A stretch of DNA of 64,000 nt from Candidatus Aalborgicola lynettensis (GCA_016719405.1 JADJZE010000018.1:496001-560000); one strand, 5' to 3'; positions 43,101 through 52,663 are shown, counted from the stretch's first letter. Notes: a model not told the origin generated them from the letters alone. Numbers and translations: made by a program.

Positions 43101-43978
43101 ACCGCCCCCTCCAGCGTAACGCCTGCGTCGCGGGCCAGGTCGGCCACCGCCGCAACAAATACCTGCGCGCGGTGCTCGTAGTTATCAAACATGTCGAAAC
43201 TGGCACAGGCAGGGGACATCAGCACCGCATCGCCCGCGTGGGCGCGTTGGTTGGCTTGCACCACGGCGGCTTGCATGGAATCTGCGTCCACCAATGGGAC
43301 GCCCGTCTGCGCCAGCGCGTCGCGAATCAGCGGTGCATCGCGCCCTATCAGCACCACCGCACGCACAAAACGCGCCACGGGCGCGGCCAACGGTGCGAAG
43401 TCTTGGCCCTTGCCTTCGCCACCCAGAATGAGCACGAGTTTGCGGTCGGCGCCCAGCCCCTGCAAGGCCGCCACGGTGGCACCCACGTTGGTGCCTTTGC
43501 TGTCGTCAAAAAACTCCACTTCGTTGAGGATGCCAATGGGCTCAACCCGGTGCGGCTCGCCACGGTATTCGCGCAGGCCAAACAGCAAAGGGCCCAGCGC
43601 ACAACCGGCACCCGCGCACAGGGCCAGCGCCGCCAAGGCGTTGCTGGCGTTGTGGCGCCCACGGATGCGCAGCACATCGGCAGGCATCAGGCGCTGGATG
43701 TGGAGTTCATCCGCCGCTTCATTTCTCTTCTTGCGGGTTTCATCGGCTTCCAGGGCGCGCACCAGCCACACCATGCCATTGACTTCTTCCATGCCAAAGT
43801 CACCTGGGCGCTGGGGCATGTCACAACCGAAGGTGGTGTGTGCGCGCACCTGCGCCTTCTGCAACCGGGCCCGCTGTGGCGCCGGCAGCATGGCCATGAC
43901 TGCGGCATCGTCGCGGTTGAGCACCATTAGGCCGTGTGCGCCAAAGATGCGCGATTTGGCCTGTGCGTAAGCGGCCAT
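43097..43978 (-). CDS. murD: MurD C-terminal part (after the interrupting insertion)
   Basis: 293 codons from MAAYAQAKSRIFGAHGLMVLNRDD to the normal MurD C-terminus (GDAVLMSPACASFDMFDNYEHRAQVF). It carries the lysine of YAQAK, equivalent to the carbamylated active-site lysine, and the whole C-terminal substrate-binding domain. It is in the same frame as the N-terminal part but separated from it by a TAG codon 9 bases upstream of this ATG. AGGTAG upstream could serve as a weak ribosome-binding site, so reinitiation is possible. On its own it lacks the ATP P-loop. Confidence 0.85.
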   Translation of the reverse strand: MAAYAQAKSRIFGAHGLMVLNRDDAAVMAMLPAPQRARLQKAQVRAHTTFGCDMPQRPGDFGMEEVNGMVWLVRALEADETRKKRNEAADELHIQRLMPADVLRIRGRHNASNALAALALCAGAGCALGPLLFGLREYRGEPHRVEPIGILNEVEFFDDSKGTNVGATVAALQGLGADRKLVLILGGEGKGQDFAPLAAPVARFVRAVVLIGRDAPLIRDALAQTGVPLVDADSMQAAVVQANQRAHAGDAVLMSPACASFDMFDNYEHRAQVFVAAVADLARDAGVTLEGAV

Positions 43979-44080
43979 TGCACCACGCTACCTGCGTGTT
44001 TCTCCCCGAGGGGCGCCCGGGGGCCCGGCGGCGACCATTGCAGCCCCACTCACAGGGGGGGGGCCGGCGGCGCTCAGGGC
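43979..44080 (-). repeat. 102-bp GC-rich insertion with stop codon inside murD
   Basis: Exactly 34 codons lie between DHLDWHGS and MAAYAQAK, which are adjacent in ordinary MurD. The sequence contains nine consecutive Gs (44055-44063), two copies of a GGGGGCCCGGCGGCG-like unit, and palindromic CCCCGAGGGG. An in-frame TAG at 43988-43990 ends the N-terminal reading frame. Because the length is a multiple of three, only this stop breaks the gene. Confidence 0.75.
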
Positions 44081-45064
44081 GCTGCCGTGCCAGTCCAGAT
44101 GGTCTTGCGTGATGTTGAGCACAACGGCGGCCGTGGGCTCGAAGCCCTCTACCCCGTCGAGCTGGAAGCTGGACAACTCCAGCACCCACACTTCGGGCAG
44201 GCTGTCGGCATCCAGATGGGCCGACAGGGTGTCGAGCAGTGTCGGCCCGATGTTGCCCGCCACGGCCACGGTTTTTCCGGCGTGCGCGATCAATTGGCCA
44301 GTGAGCGAGGTGACCGTGGTCTTGCCGTTGGTGCCGGTGATGGCCAGCACCGCCGGGGCATAGCCGCACCCGTCACGCAGCGCCTGCAGGGCCATGGAAT
44401 ACAAGCTTAATTCGCCCCCCACGCGCACTGAATGTGCGCAAGCAGCTACAAAAACAGGAGCAACTTCCGCCGGACTCAAACCCGGCGAACGGTACACCGC
44501 ATGCAAATCCTGGCCCTCGACCAGCGTGGCATCAAACGGACCCGCAACAAATTGCACCTGGGGCAGTTCGCGCTGCAGCGCTGCGAGTTGGGGCGGCGCA
44601 CTGCGGGTATCGGCAACGGTGACACGGGCCGCACCGGTGCGCACGCACCAGCGTGCCATGGCCAGGCCCGACGCGCCAAGCCCCAGAATCAGGATGTTCT
44701 GCCCCTGCAGCAGCCCTTGCAGGCTTGCAGCAGCGGCCTCACCGGTAGGCAGCAATGGCTGGCCAGCGGCGTCTTGCAGTGCCACGGGTGCACCCGGCAG
44801 GGCATCGGCGGCAGGGGCCTTGTCGCTGGCGCTGTCGGCAAACACCTGGGCCACAAATGCGGCGGCATCGCGCGCGGCGTTTAATGTGGGGGCGACACCG
44901 TGTGCCCCCACCGGCAGCGCGGGCGACGGCGCACCCGAACCCGCACCCGCCTGGGCGCTCGCCGCTGCGGGGTGCGCGGACAGGTCGTCTGGCACACCGT
45001 CGGACATGCCTGAAGGCGTGCCTTCGGGCAGATTCTCGGGCAAGGTGGACTCCGGGGTGTTCAT
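43988..45064 (-). CDS. murD: UDP-N-acetylmuramoylalanine--D-glutamate ligase, N-terminal part (interrupted)
   Basis: 358 codons. About 110 residues of Ala/Pro-rich, non-conserved sequence precede the UDP-binding domain (ILILGLGASGLAMARWCVRTGAA); the ATP P-loop AITGTNGKTTVTSLTGQL and the catalytic ELSSFQLD and NITQDHLDWHG follow. The frame then enters a GC-rich insertion and stops. MurD adds D-glutamate to UDP-MurNAc-L-Ala and is essential, so a second copy, a functional two-piece enzyme or an assembly error must explain this. ATG overlaps the mraY stop. A type A micro-repeat lies at 44434-44460. Confidence 0.85.
   Translation of the reverse strand: MNTPESTLPENLPEGTPSGMSDGVPDDLSAHPAAASAQAGAGSGAPSPALPVGAHGVAPTLNAARDAAAFVAQVFADSASDKAPAADALPGAPVALQDAAGQPLLPTGEAAAASLQGLLQGQNILILGLGASGLAMARWCVRTGAARVTVADTRSAPPQLAALQRELPQVQFVAGPFDATLVEGQDLHAVYRSPGLSPAEVAPVFVAACAHSVRVGGELSLYSMALQALRDGCGYAPAVLAITGTNGKTTVTSLTGQLIAHAGKTVAVAGNIGPTLLDTLSAHLDADSLPEVWVLELSSFQLDGVEGFEPTAAVVLNITQDHLDWHGSALSAAGPPPVSGAAMVAAGPPGAPRGETRR
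44434..44460 (+). repeat. Micro-repeat (type A/B hybrid) inside murD
   Basis: GTGCGCAAGCAGCTAC followed by AAAAACAGGAGC. It combines the left half of the type A units with the right half of the type B units, tying the two together. Confidence 0.55.
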
Positions 45065-46239
45065 CGCAGTTTCAAGGTCGACAGGCCCACCAGGCACAGC
45101 AGCATGGTGATGATCCAGAAACGCACCACAACCTGCGTTTCTTTCCAGCCGGATTTTTCAAAGTGGTGGTGCAAGGGGGCCATCTTCAGCAGGCGGCGGC
45201 CTTCACCAAATTTGCGCTTGGTGTATTTGAAATACAGCACCTGGGCCATCACCGACAGGGCTTCGGCGACAAAGATGCCACCCATAATGGCCAGCACGAT
45301 TTCCTGGCGCACGATGACGGCAATAGTGCCCAGCGCCCCGCCAAGGGCCAGCGCCCCCACATCACCCATAAACACTTGGGCGGGGTGGGCGTTAAACCAC
45401 AAAAATGCCAAACCCGCACCGGCCATGGCCGAGCAAAAAATCAGCAATTCACCCGACCCGGGAATGTGGGGAAAGAACAGGTATTTGGAGAACACCGCGC
45501 TGCCGGTGACATAGGCAAACACACCCAGCGCCGAACCCACCATGACCACCGGCATGATGGCCAACCCATCCAGGCCATCGGTCAAATTAACCGCGTTGCT
45601 GGAGCCCACAATCACCAGATAGGTCAGCACCACAAAGCCCAAAACGCCCAGCGGGTAGCTCACCTCTTTGATAAAGGGCAGCAACAGGCCGGCCTTGGGG
45701 GGCAGACTGACATCGAAGCCCGAGCGCACCCAGTTGAAAAACAGTTCCAGCACGCGCAGATTGGAGTTTTCCGAAATGCTGAACACCAGGTACAGAGCAG
45801 CCACCAGGCCGATCAGGGACTGCCAGAAGTACTTTTCGCGCGAACGCATACCTTCCGGGTCTTTGTTGACCACTTTGCGCCAGTCATCCACCCAGCCAAT
45901 GGCACCAAAACCGAGCGTGACCAGGAGCACGATCCAGACAAAACGGTTGCTGAGGTCCACCCACAGCAAGGTGGAAATGGCGATCGACAGCAGAATCAAC
46001 ACACCACCCATGGTGGGGGTGCCACTTTTGCTCAGGTGCGACTCCATGCCATAGCCCCGGATGGGTTGGCCGATTTTGAGTTCACGCAGCCGCCGGATCA
46101 CGGCGGGGCCTGCCAGCAGGCCAATCAACAACGCCGTCACAGCGGCCATCACCGCACGAAAAGTGAGGTACTGGAACACGCGAAACGCCCCGTAGTCGGG
46201 CGACAGGGTTTGCAGCCATTGGGCCAGACTCAGCAACAT
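45061..46239 (-). CDS. mraY: Phospho-N-acetylmuramoyl-pentapeptide-transferase
   Basis: A 392-residue polytopic membrane enzyme making lipid I on undecaprenyl phosphate. SKSGTPTMGGVLIL, NAVNLTDGLDGLAI (catalytic aspartates), VFMGDVGALALGGALG and APLHHHFEKSGWKETQVVVRFW are the classic boxes. It follows murF by 21 bp and overlaps murD by 4 bp. Confidence 0.98.
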   Translation of the reverse strand: MLLSLAQWLQTLSPDYGAFRVFQYLTFRAVMAAVTALLIGLLAGPAVIRRLRELKIGQPIRGYGMESHLSKSGTPTMGGVLILLSIAISTLLWVDLSNRFVWIVLLVTLGFGAIGWVDDWRKVVNKDPEGMRSREKYFWQSLIGLVAALYLVFSISENSNLRVLELFFNWVRSGFDVSLPPKAGLLLPFIKEVSYPLGVLGFVVLTYLVIVGSSNAVNLTDGLDGLAIMPVVMVGSALGVFAYVTGSAVFSKYLFFPHIPGSGELLIFCSAMAGAGLAFLWFNAHPAQVFMGDVGALALGGALGTIAVIVRQEIVLAIMGGIFVAEALSVMAQVLYFKYTKRKFGEGRRLLKMAPLHHHFEKSGWKETQVVVRFWIITMLLCLVGLSTLKLR

Positions 46240-46260
46240 GGATGCACTCCGAAGAAAATA

Positions 46261-47685
46261 TCAGTTGGCATGGCGGCGCTCCTGCCCTTTTGCAGCGTGC
46301 GCCATGGCTGCCTCCACCACCTGCTCCATGCGCATGAACCGCGAGCCTTTGACCACCACACTGCGCACATGCGGCAAGTCGTCGTTGAAGGCATCCAGCA
46401 GGGTCTGCACCGAGCCAAAATGGCGCCCGCCTTCAAAAGCACCGCTGGCAACCTGCGCCAACTCGCCCAGCGTCAACAAATGCTCAATACCCTTGGCCTT
46501 GGCGTAGCGCCCGGCTTCGGCATGGAACTGGGGGCCCTGGTGCCCTACCTCACCCATGTCGCCCAGCACCAGCAGGCGCGGGCCCGGCAGGTCGGCCAGC
46601 ACGTCAATGGCGGCGCGCACCGAATCGGGGTTGGCGTTGTAGGTATCGTCCACCAGCGTGACCTCACGGCCCTGCACCGCCAACAGCACTGCCCTGGAGC
46701 GCCCCTTGACCGGCTCAAACGCCTGCAGACCCGCCACCACCGCGGCGACCGGCACACCCGCCGACAGGGCACACGCAACCGCCGCCAGGGAGTTCTGCAC
46801 GTTGTGGCGCCCGGCAATGGCCAGGCGGTAATGCAACTCAAGCCCCATGCCCCGTGCATGCACCACCCAAGCGCCAGACTGCCACTGCGCACGCGCGCAC
46901 ACCACCGCGTCGGGGCTTTCCATCCCGTCCATGGCAAAGGTCACCTTGCGCCGGGCGCCCGCCAGGGTGGCCCACACGTCGGCATGGTCATCGTCGCGCG
47001 GGAACACGGCCACACCCTGTGGCCCCATGGGTGTAATCACCGAGCCGTTCTCCAAGGCCACGGCGCGCACGGTGTGCATGAATTCCATGTGTTCGCGCTG
47101 CGCGTTGTTGACCAAAGCCACGGTGGGTTTGGCCATGGCCGCCAGGGTGGCAATCTCTCCGGGATGGTTCATACCCAACTCGACCACCGCCATACGGTGT
47201 TCTGGGCGCAACCGCAGCAGTGTCAGGGGCACGCCGATGTCGTTGTTGAAATTGCCGCGCGTTGCCAGTGCGCCGCCGGGTGGCTGTGCGGCCTCCAGGA
47301 TGGCAGCCAACATCTGCGTCACGGTGGTTTTGCCGTTGCTGCCGGTCACCGCAATCAAGGGCAAGGTGAACTGGGCACGCCAAGCCGCGGCCAGCGCACC
47401 CAGCGCCAGCTTGGTGTCGGCAACCTCAATACACACCAGCTTGGACAGCCCGCTGCGATTGGCACCGGGGTGGCACAGAGCTGCCACGGCACCGCGTTGC
47501 TCGGCCTCGTGCAGAAAGTCGTTGGCATCAAAGCGGTCGCCCTTGAGCGCAACAAACAGGTCGCCCGGTTCAATGGTGCGGGTATCGGTGTGCACACGCA
47601 CCACCGTTTGCGCCGCGTTGCCGTGGCATTGTGCGCCCGGCAACCACTGCACCACCTGGGCCAGCGTCATCATGGGTGTGGTCAT
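46261..47685 (-). CDS. murF: UDP-N-acetylmuramoyl-tripeptide--D-alanyl-D-alanine ligase
   Basis: A 474-residue Mur ligase adding D-Ala-D-Ala from Ddl. ALKGDRFDANDFLHEAEQRGA, the P-loop AVTGSNGKTTVTQMLAAIL, LGMNHPGEIA and VDDTYNANPDSVRAAIDVL are diagnostic. ATG overlaps the murE stop (ATGA). Confidence 0.98.
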   Translation of the reverse strand: MTTPMMTLAQVVQWLPGAQCHGNAAQTVVRVHTDTRTIEPGDLFVALKGDRFDANDFLHEAEQRGAVAALCHPGANRSGLSKLVCIEVADTKLALGALAAAWRAQFTLPLIAVTGSNGKTTVTQMLAAILEAAQPPGGALATRGNFNNDIGVPLTLLRLRPEHRMAVVELGMNHPGEIATLAAMAKPTVALVNNAQREHMEFMHTVRAVALENGSVITPMGPQGVAVFPRDDDHADVWATLAGARRKVTFAMDGMESPDAVVCARAQWQSGAWVVHARGMGLELHYRLAIAGRHNVQNSLAAVACALSAGVPVAAVVAGLQAFEPVKGRSRAVLLAVQGREVTLVDDTYNANPDSVRAAIDVLADLPGPRLLVLGDMGEVGHQGPQFHAEAGRYAKAKGIEHLLTLGELAQVASGAFEGGRHFGSVQTLLDAFNDDLPHVRSVVVKGSRFMRMEQVVEAAMAHAAKGQERRHAN

Positions 47686-49220
47686 TTGTGGTTCTCCTGC
47701 GCAGTGGATGGGCGGCGCTGCAGTGCCTGCAATGCCTGCACACGGTCCGAAAATGGCAGCTTGACCCCGGCAATCTCCTGGGTCTCTTCGTGGCCTTTGC
47801 CCGCCAGCAAAATAACGTCGCTGGGTGCCGCCGCTGCGACCGCATCGGCAATGGCCTGCGCCCGGTCGGGTTGCACATGCACCGATTCCCGCTGCGTGAC
47901 GCCCAACAAAATTTGCGCCAGTATGGCCTCGGGCTTTTCGCTGCGGGGGTTGTCACTGGTAATCGCCACCTGATCGGCTTTTTGTGCGGCAATGGCACCC
48001 ATCAGGGGGCGCTTGGAGGCATCACGGTCGCCGCCACACCCAAACACACACCACAGTTTGCCGCCACGCCGTTCTGCCAGAGGGCGCAAGGCCGTCAACG
48101 CCTGCGCCAGTGCGTCAGGCGTATGGGCATAATCCACCACCACCAGCGGCGCACCCGGCTCACCCAGGCATTCCATGCGGCCGGGCACCGGGTGCAGGAG
48201 TGCACACGCACGCACCGCCACCAACAGGGGAATGCCCAGACTGCGCATGGCAGCCATGACCCCCAGCAGATTGGACACGTTGTACGCACCCATGAGTTTG
48301 GTTTGCAACAAGGCGACCGCATCCCCTTCCACTACCTCAAAACACACACCTTCCGATTCGTGGCGGATGTCCCGGGCCTTCAAACGCGCGTTCTGGCGAA
48401 GTGACACCGTCCACACATCCAAGGCACTCGAACCCAGGGTCTGGGCCAGTTCCGCACCCAGCGGGTCATCCAGGTTGATGACGGCAGCCTGCAAGCCCGG
48501 CCAGGCGAACAACTGGCGCTTGGCCTGCCAATAGGCCTCCATGGTGCCGTGGTAGTCCAGGTGATCCTGCGTCACATTGGTGAAAATAGCGACACGGATG
48601 TTGGTTCCGGCCAGTCTCTGCTCTTCAATGCCGATGGACGACGCCTCGATCGCGCATGCGCGCAAACCTTGCTCCACAAACCGGCGCAGGGTCTTCTGCA
48701 GCAGCACCGGATCCGGTGTGGTCAAGCCGGTGGACTGAATGGCTGCCAGGGCCAAGTCCGTTGGCGCTGCACCGGCAGCGGGTGGACGCCCCACACCCAG
48801 GGTGCCGATCATTCCACACGGCATGGCCGTACCCTCGGATACGGCAGAGAGGGCTTGTGCGAGCCACCAAGCGCTGGAAGTTTTGCCATTGGTTCCGGTG
48901 ACCGCAGCCACGGCCAACTGCTGCGACGGTTGGCCAAAAAATTCAGCGGCAATCAAACCGGTGTGGGCTTTCAGCCCGGCATAGTGGGCCACCCGGGCGT
49001 CGTTCAAACCAAAGGCGTCCAGGCCTTCGCGCTCCACCAGGCAGGCCAATGCACCTTGCGCCAGTGCCTGGGAGACAAACTGGCGCGCATCCACCGCAGC
49101 ACCAGGCCAGGCAATAAAGCCGTCACCCGCAGCCAACTGGCGACTGTCGGCACACAAAGTGCCGGTCACCCGTTCACGCAGCCATTTCGCCGCTTCGACA
49201 GGAGAATGAAGGGCCCGCAT
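47682..49220 (-). CDS. murE: UDP-N-acetylmuramoyl-L-alanyl-D-glutamate--2,6-diaminopimelate ligase
   Basis: A 512-residue Mur ligase. The P-loop is AVTGTNGKTSSAWWLAQAL, and SDNPRSEKPEAI is the DNPR motif that selects meso-diaminopimelate, as in Gram-negative bacteria. The start overlaps the end of ftsI by one base (TGATG). Confidence 0.98.
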   Translation of the reverse strand: MRALHSPVEAAKWLRERVTGTLCADSRQLAAGDGFIAWPGAAVDARQFVSQALAQGALACLVEREGLDAFGLNDARVAHYAGLKAHTGLIAAEFFGQPSQQLAVAAVTGTNGKTSSAWWLAQALSAVSEGTAMPCGMIGTLGVGRPPAAGAAPTDLALAAIQSTGLTTPDPVLLQKTLRRFVEQGLRACAIEASSIGIEEQRLAGTNIRVAIFTNVTQDHLDYHGTMEAYWQAKRQLFAWPGLQAAVINLDDPLGAELAQTLGSSALDVWTVSLRQNARLKARDIRHESEGVCFEVVEGDAVALLQTKLMGAYNVSNLLGVMAAMRSLGIPLLVAVRACALLHPVPGRMECLGEPGAPLVVVDYAHTPDALAQALTALRPLAERRGGKLWCVFGCGGDRDASKRPLMGAIAAQKADQVAITSDNPRSEKPEAILAQILLGVTQRESVHVQPDRAQAIADAVAAAAPSDVILLAGKGHEETQEIAGVKLPFSDRVQALQALQRRPSTAQENHK

Positions 49221-50953
49221 CAGAAACTCTCCTCCACGGCCTGCGCCACAATTTGCGGACGCACCGCCATGTCGGGCTGCACCCCCATCATGCGCAAGGT
49301 CTGCTGCACGGTTTCGCTGAACACGGGTGCGGCCACATCGCCACCAAAATACTTGCCATTGGTGGGCTCATCAACCATCACGGCCACCACAATGCGGGGG
49401 TTGTCGATGGGTGCCACACCGACAAAAGAACCGCGGTATTTTTTGTCGGCATACCCTTTGCCCTCTTGCTTGTGGGCGGTGCCGGTTTTGCCGCCCACCG
49501 AGTAACCCATGGTCTGCGCCTTGGGTGCCGTACCACCCGACTGCGTCACCATGTGCAACATATTGAGCACTGCATTGGCGTGGCGCGCCTCCATGACCCG
49601 CACACCCGGCGCAGGTTGATCAGACTTGAGCAAGGTGACTGGCGCCAACTCACCCTCCCGGGCAAACACGCTGTAGGCACGCGCCAGCTGGAACAAACTG
49701 GCCGACAGGCCATAGCCATAACTCATGGTGGCCTGTTCAATCGGGCGCCACGTTTTGTAGGCCCGCAGGCGACCACTCACCACGCCCGGAAAGGGCACCT
49801 GGGGCTTTTGCCCAAAACCCACCTGACTGTACATCTCCCACATTTCGTGGGGTTGCGTCTGCATCGCCAGTTTGACGGTGCCGACATTGCTTGATTTCTG
49901 AATCACCTCTTTGACCGTCAATGCGCCGTGGGGGTGGGCATCGGTAATGGTAGAGCCCCCAATGGACATGCGTCCGGGTGCGGTCTGGATAATGCTGTCA
50001 GGTTTGACCAACCCTTTTTCCAGCGCCAGGGCAATCACAAACGGCTTCATGGTGGAACCTGGCTCAAAGGTGTCGGTCAAGGCCCGGTTGCGCAACTGGG
50101 CCCCCGTCAGGTTGGTGCGTTTGGCCGGTGAATAGCTGGGGTAGTTGGCCAAGGCCAGCACCTCGCCGGTCAGCACATCGAGCACCACAACGCTACCGGC
50201 TTTGGCTTTGTTTTCCAGCACGGCGTCGCGCAGCTTCTGGTAGGCGAAAAACTGCACCTTGCTGTCAATACTGAGCTGCACGTCTTGCCCTGCCACGGGA
50301 GGAATCTGGTCGCCCACATCCTCTACCACCCGGCCCATGCGGTCTTTAATAACGCGGCGCGAGCCGGCACGTCCCGACAAGTCCTTGTTGAAGGTCAGTT
50401 CAACACCTTCCTGGCCCTTGTCTTCGACGTTGGTAAACCCTACCACGTGCACGGCGGACTCGCCCTCGGGGTATTCGCGCTTGTACTCCTTGCGCTGGTA
50501 GATGCCTTTGATTTTGAGTGCGTCTATCTGGCGCGCAACCGCATCATCAACCTGGCGCTTGACCCACACAAAGGTCTTGTCCTCGTCATTGAGCTTTTTA
50601 GCCAGATCAGCCACCGGCATTTCCAGCAACTTGGCCAGGCGTTGCATTTGCTGCTTGTCCGCATCCACGTCTTCCGGGATGGCCCAGATGCTGGGTGATG
50701 GCACGCTGGACGCCAGAATCAAACCATTGCGGTCCAGAATACGTCCCCGGTTGGCGGGCAACTCCAGGGTGCGTGCAAACCGCACCTCGCCCTGACGCTG
50801 GAAGAAATCGTTGGCAAACACCTGGATATAGGCCGCACGCGCTGCCAGACCAAAAAACGCCAGCGCAATGGCGGCCACCACAAACTTGCTGCGCCATACC
50901 GGCGTGCGGCTGGCCAGCAAAGGGCTGGAGGTGTATTGAATGCTGCGGCTCAT
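49220..50953 (-). CDS. ftsI: Peptidoglycan D,D-transpeptidase FtsI (PBP3)
   Basis: A 577-residue class B penicillin-binding protein of the divisome. One N-terminal membrane helix (about residues 24-42) is followed by the pedestal domain (RGRILDRNGLILASSV) and the transpeptidase domain with EPGSTMKPF (catalytic serine), SSN and GGKTGTAHK motifs. It overlaps ftsL by 4 bp. Confidence 0.98.
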   Translation of the reverse strand: MSRSIQYTSSPLLASRTPVWRSKFVVAAIALAFFGLAARAAYIQVFANDFFQRQGEVRFARTLELPANRGRILDRNGLILASSVPSPSIWAIPEDVDADKQQMQRLAKLLEMPVADLAKKLNDEDKTFVWVKRQVDDAVARQIDALKIKGIYQRKEYKREYPEGESAVHVVGFTNVEDKGQEGVELTFNKDLSGRAGSRRVIKDRMGRVVEDVGDQIPPVAGQDVQLSIDSKVQFFAYQKLRDAVLENKAKAGSVVVLDVLTGEVLALANYPSYSPAKRTNLTGAQLRNRALTDTFEPGSTMKPFVIALALEKGLVKPDSIIQTAPGRMSIGGSTITDAHPHGALTVKEVIQKSSNVGTVKLAMQTQPHEMWEMYSQVGFGQKPQVPFPGVVSGRLRAYKTWRPIEQATMSYGYGLSASLFQLARAYSVFAREGELAPVTLLKSDQPAPGVRVMEARHANAVLNMLHMVTQSGGTAPKAQTMGYSVGGKTGTAHKQEGKGYADKKYRGSFVGVAPIDNPRIVVAVMVDEPTNGKYFGGDVAAPVFSETVQQTLRMMGVQPDMAVRPQIVAQAVEESF

Positions 50954-51276
50954 TGGGTCCCCGCGCGCTGCGCATCCGCACGGCCCGTCGCTACCGCAGC
51001 ACCGTCCATTGGAGCGGAATAACTCACGTACGTGGTGATAGCCGGTGAGGCTTGGCGCATCTGCAACTTGTCCCGCGCCAGGCGCTCCACACGGGCCGGT
51101 GTGGCCTGTGCGCGTTTTTCGACTTGCAAGCGCCCGTATTCAGTGGCAATGCGGTGCGCATCGGTACGTGCACGGTCCAGTTCGGTGGTTAAACGGCGCG
51201 AATCGTACTGCACCCCTACAAGGTGCAGTGCGCTGGTCAAAACGGCCGACATCAGCACCAAATTGAGCCGCATCAT
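50950..51276 (-). CDS. ftsL: Cell division protein FtsL
   Basis: A 108-residue bitopic protein: one N-terminal helix (about residues 4-22) and a leucine-zipper-like periplasmic coiled coil (DSRRLTTELDRARTDAHRIATEYGRLQVEKRAQATPARVERLARDKLQM). Identified by position between rsmH and ftsI and by this layout. Overlaps rsmH by 4 bp. Confidence 0.93.
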   Translation of the reverse strand: MMRLNLVLMSAVLTSALHLVGVQYDSRRLTTELDRARTDAHRIATEYGRLQVEKRAQATPARVERLARDKLQMRQASPAITTYVSYSAPMDGAAVATGRADAQRAGTQ

Positions 51277-52225
51277 GCCGATGTCCTTTGCGCCACGCGC
51301 ATGACGGCACTGCGCGAGCGGGCGTTACCCGCTACCTCGTCGGCACTGGGTTTGGTGCGCCCCAGGGCCTTGAGCTTCATCACTTTGGGTGCGGCAAAGG
51401 GCGCCCTGCGGTCATATTCGTCCCGCGAATGTTTGGCAATAAACTGTTTGACAATACGGTCCTCCAGCGAATGGAAGCTGATCACCACCAGCCGACCGCC
51501 CGGCTTCAGAACCTGGAGACTGGCTTCGAGCGCGTGTTGCAACTCTTCAAGCTCTGCATTGATGAAAATCCGAAAAGCCTGAAATGTGCGCGTTGCAGGG
51601 TTCTGGCCCGGCTCGCGGGTTTTGACCGTGTCAGCCACGAGCTGGGCCAATTCGGAGGTGGTTGAAATGGCCCCCGCTCCTGTCGGCGAGCAACAATCGC
51701 CTTTGCAATGGCCCCAGCAAACCGTTCTTCACCATATTCACGTATCACCTCCGTGATTTGATTGATCTCGGCTGTCGCCAGCCACTGCGCCACACTCTCG
51801 CCACGCGTGGTGTCCATGCGCATATCCAGGGGACCTTCAAAGCGAAAACTGAAGCCCCGAATTGGGTTGTCAATCTGGGGCGAGCTGATGCCCAGGTCCA
51901 TGAGCACACCATCCGCACTGTTACCGGGCAACTCGCCCAATTGGGAAAATGCGGCATGCCGGATGGAAAAGCGCTCGTCGTCCATGGCATGGGCTGCCGC
52001 CACCGCATCGGGATCGCGGTCAAATGCAATCAGCCGCCCCACCGGCGACAAACGCGACAGGATCAGCCGCGAATGCCCCCCCCTGCCAAAGGTCGCATCA
52101 ACATACGTTCCGTCCATCGCCCTCTCTACCGCGCCGGCACCGTCGGACGTGTCGGCACCATTGCTGAACAATGCATCAACGGCTTCGTTCAGCAATACGG
52201 TAGTGTGATTCCATGGAGTGTTCAC
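51273..52225 (-). pseudogene. rsmH: 16S rRNA (cytosine1402-N4)-methyltransferase RsmH, frameshifted
   Basis: The first frame (from 52225) has MNTPWNHTTVLLNEAVDAL, YVDATFGRGGHSRLIL (SAM site) and GVLMDLGISSPQIDNPIRGFSFRFEGPLDMRMD, all RsmH. It leaves frame after RRQERGPFQ, and the other frame resumes as SELAQLVADTVKTREPGQNPATRTFQAFRIFINAELEEL and ends at the normal C-terminus. One A appears to be missing near 51664-51666 (CAACCACC where CAAACCACC would keep the frame). RsmH is near-universal, so a sequencing error is quite possible. Confidence 0.9.
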
Positions 52226-52234
52226 CGCCCGGTC

Positions 52235-52663
52235 CTAAAAGGAAAAATCCCGGAAGACATCAGGCATCTCCCCTTGCATGGCTTCTGCCTCTTTGGCGTC
52301 GTAGGTGGCTTTGTCCCACAACTCAAAATGGTTGCCCATGCCCAGCAGCATGGTGTCTTTGGCAATGCCCGCCGCCTGGCGCAACTCCGGCGAAATCAGC
52401 ACCCGCCCGGTGCCATCCATCTCCACGTCCATGGCATTACCCAAAAAGATGCGCTTCCACCATTGCGCCGACATCGGCAGTGCGGCAATACGCTCGCGGA
52501 ATTTTTCCCACTCGGGGCGCGGAAACACCATCAAACAGCCATGGGGATGCTTGGTGATGGTCAGCTGTCCGGACGCGGTTGCACTCAGGACGTCACGGTG
52601 CCGGGTGGGCACGGAGAGCCTTCCCTTTGCATCCAAACTGAGAGACGAAGCCCCTTGAAACAC
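52235..52663 (-). CDS. mraZ: Transcriptional regulator MraZ
   Basis: A 142-residue protein with two SpoVT-AbrB-like domains (GASSLSLDAKGRLSVPTRHR and GNAMDVEMDGTGRVLISPELRQAAGI). It forms a ring-shaped DNA-binding oligomer and represses its own cluster. GTG start, with AAAAAAGGTGA placed 8 bases upstream. Its operator lies 49-83 bp upstream of the start. Confidence 0.96.
   Translation of the reverse strand: MFQGASSLSLDAKGRLSVPTRHRDVLSATASGQLTITKHPHGCLMVFPRPEWEKFRERIAALPMSAQWWKRIFLGNAMDVEMDGTGRVLISPELRQAAGIAKDTMLLGMGNHFELWDKATYDAKEAEAMQGEMPDVFRDFSF

Noticed and set aside
44755..47973. A 1072-codon plus-strand open frame over murD-mraY-murF
   Set aside because: Same reason; His/Gln-rich antisense composition and no domain.
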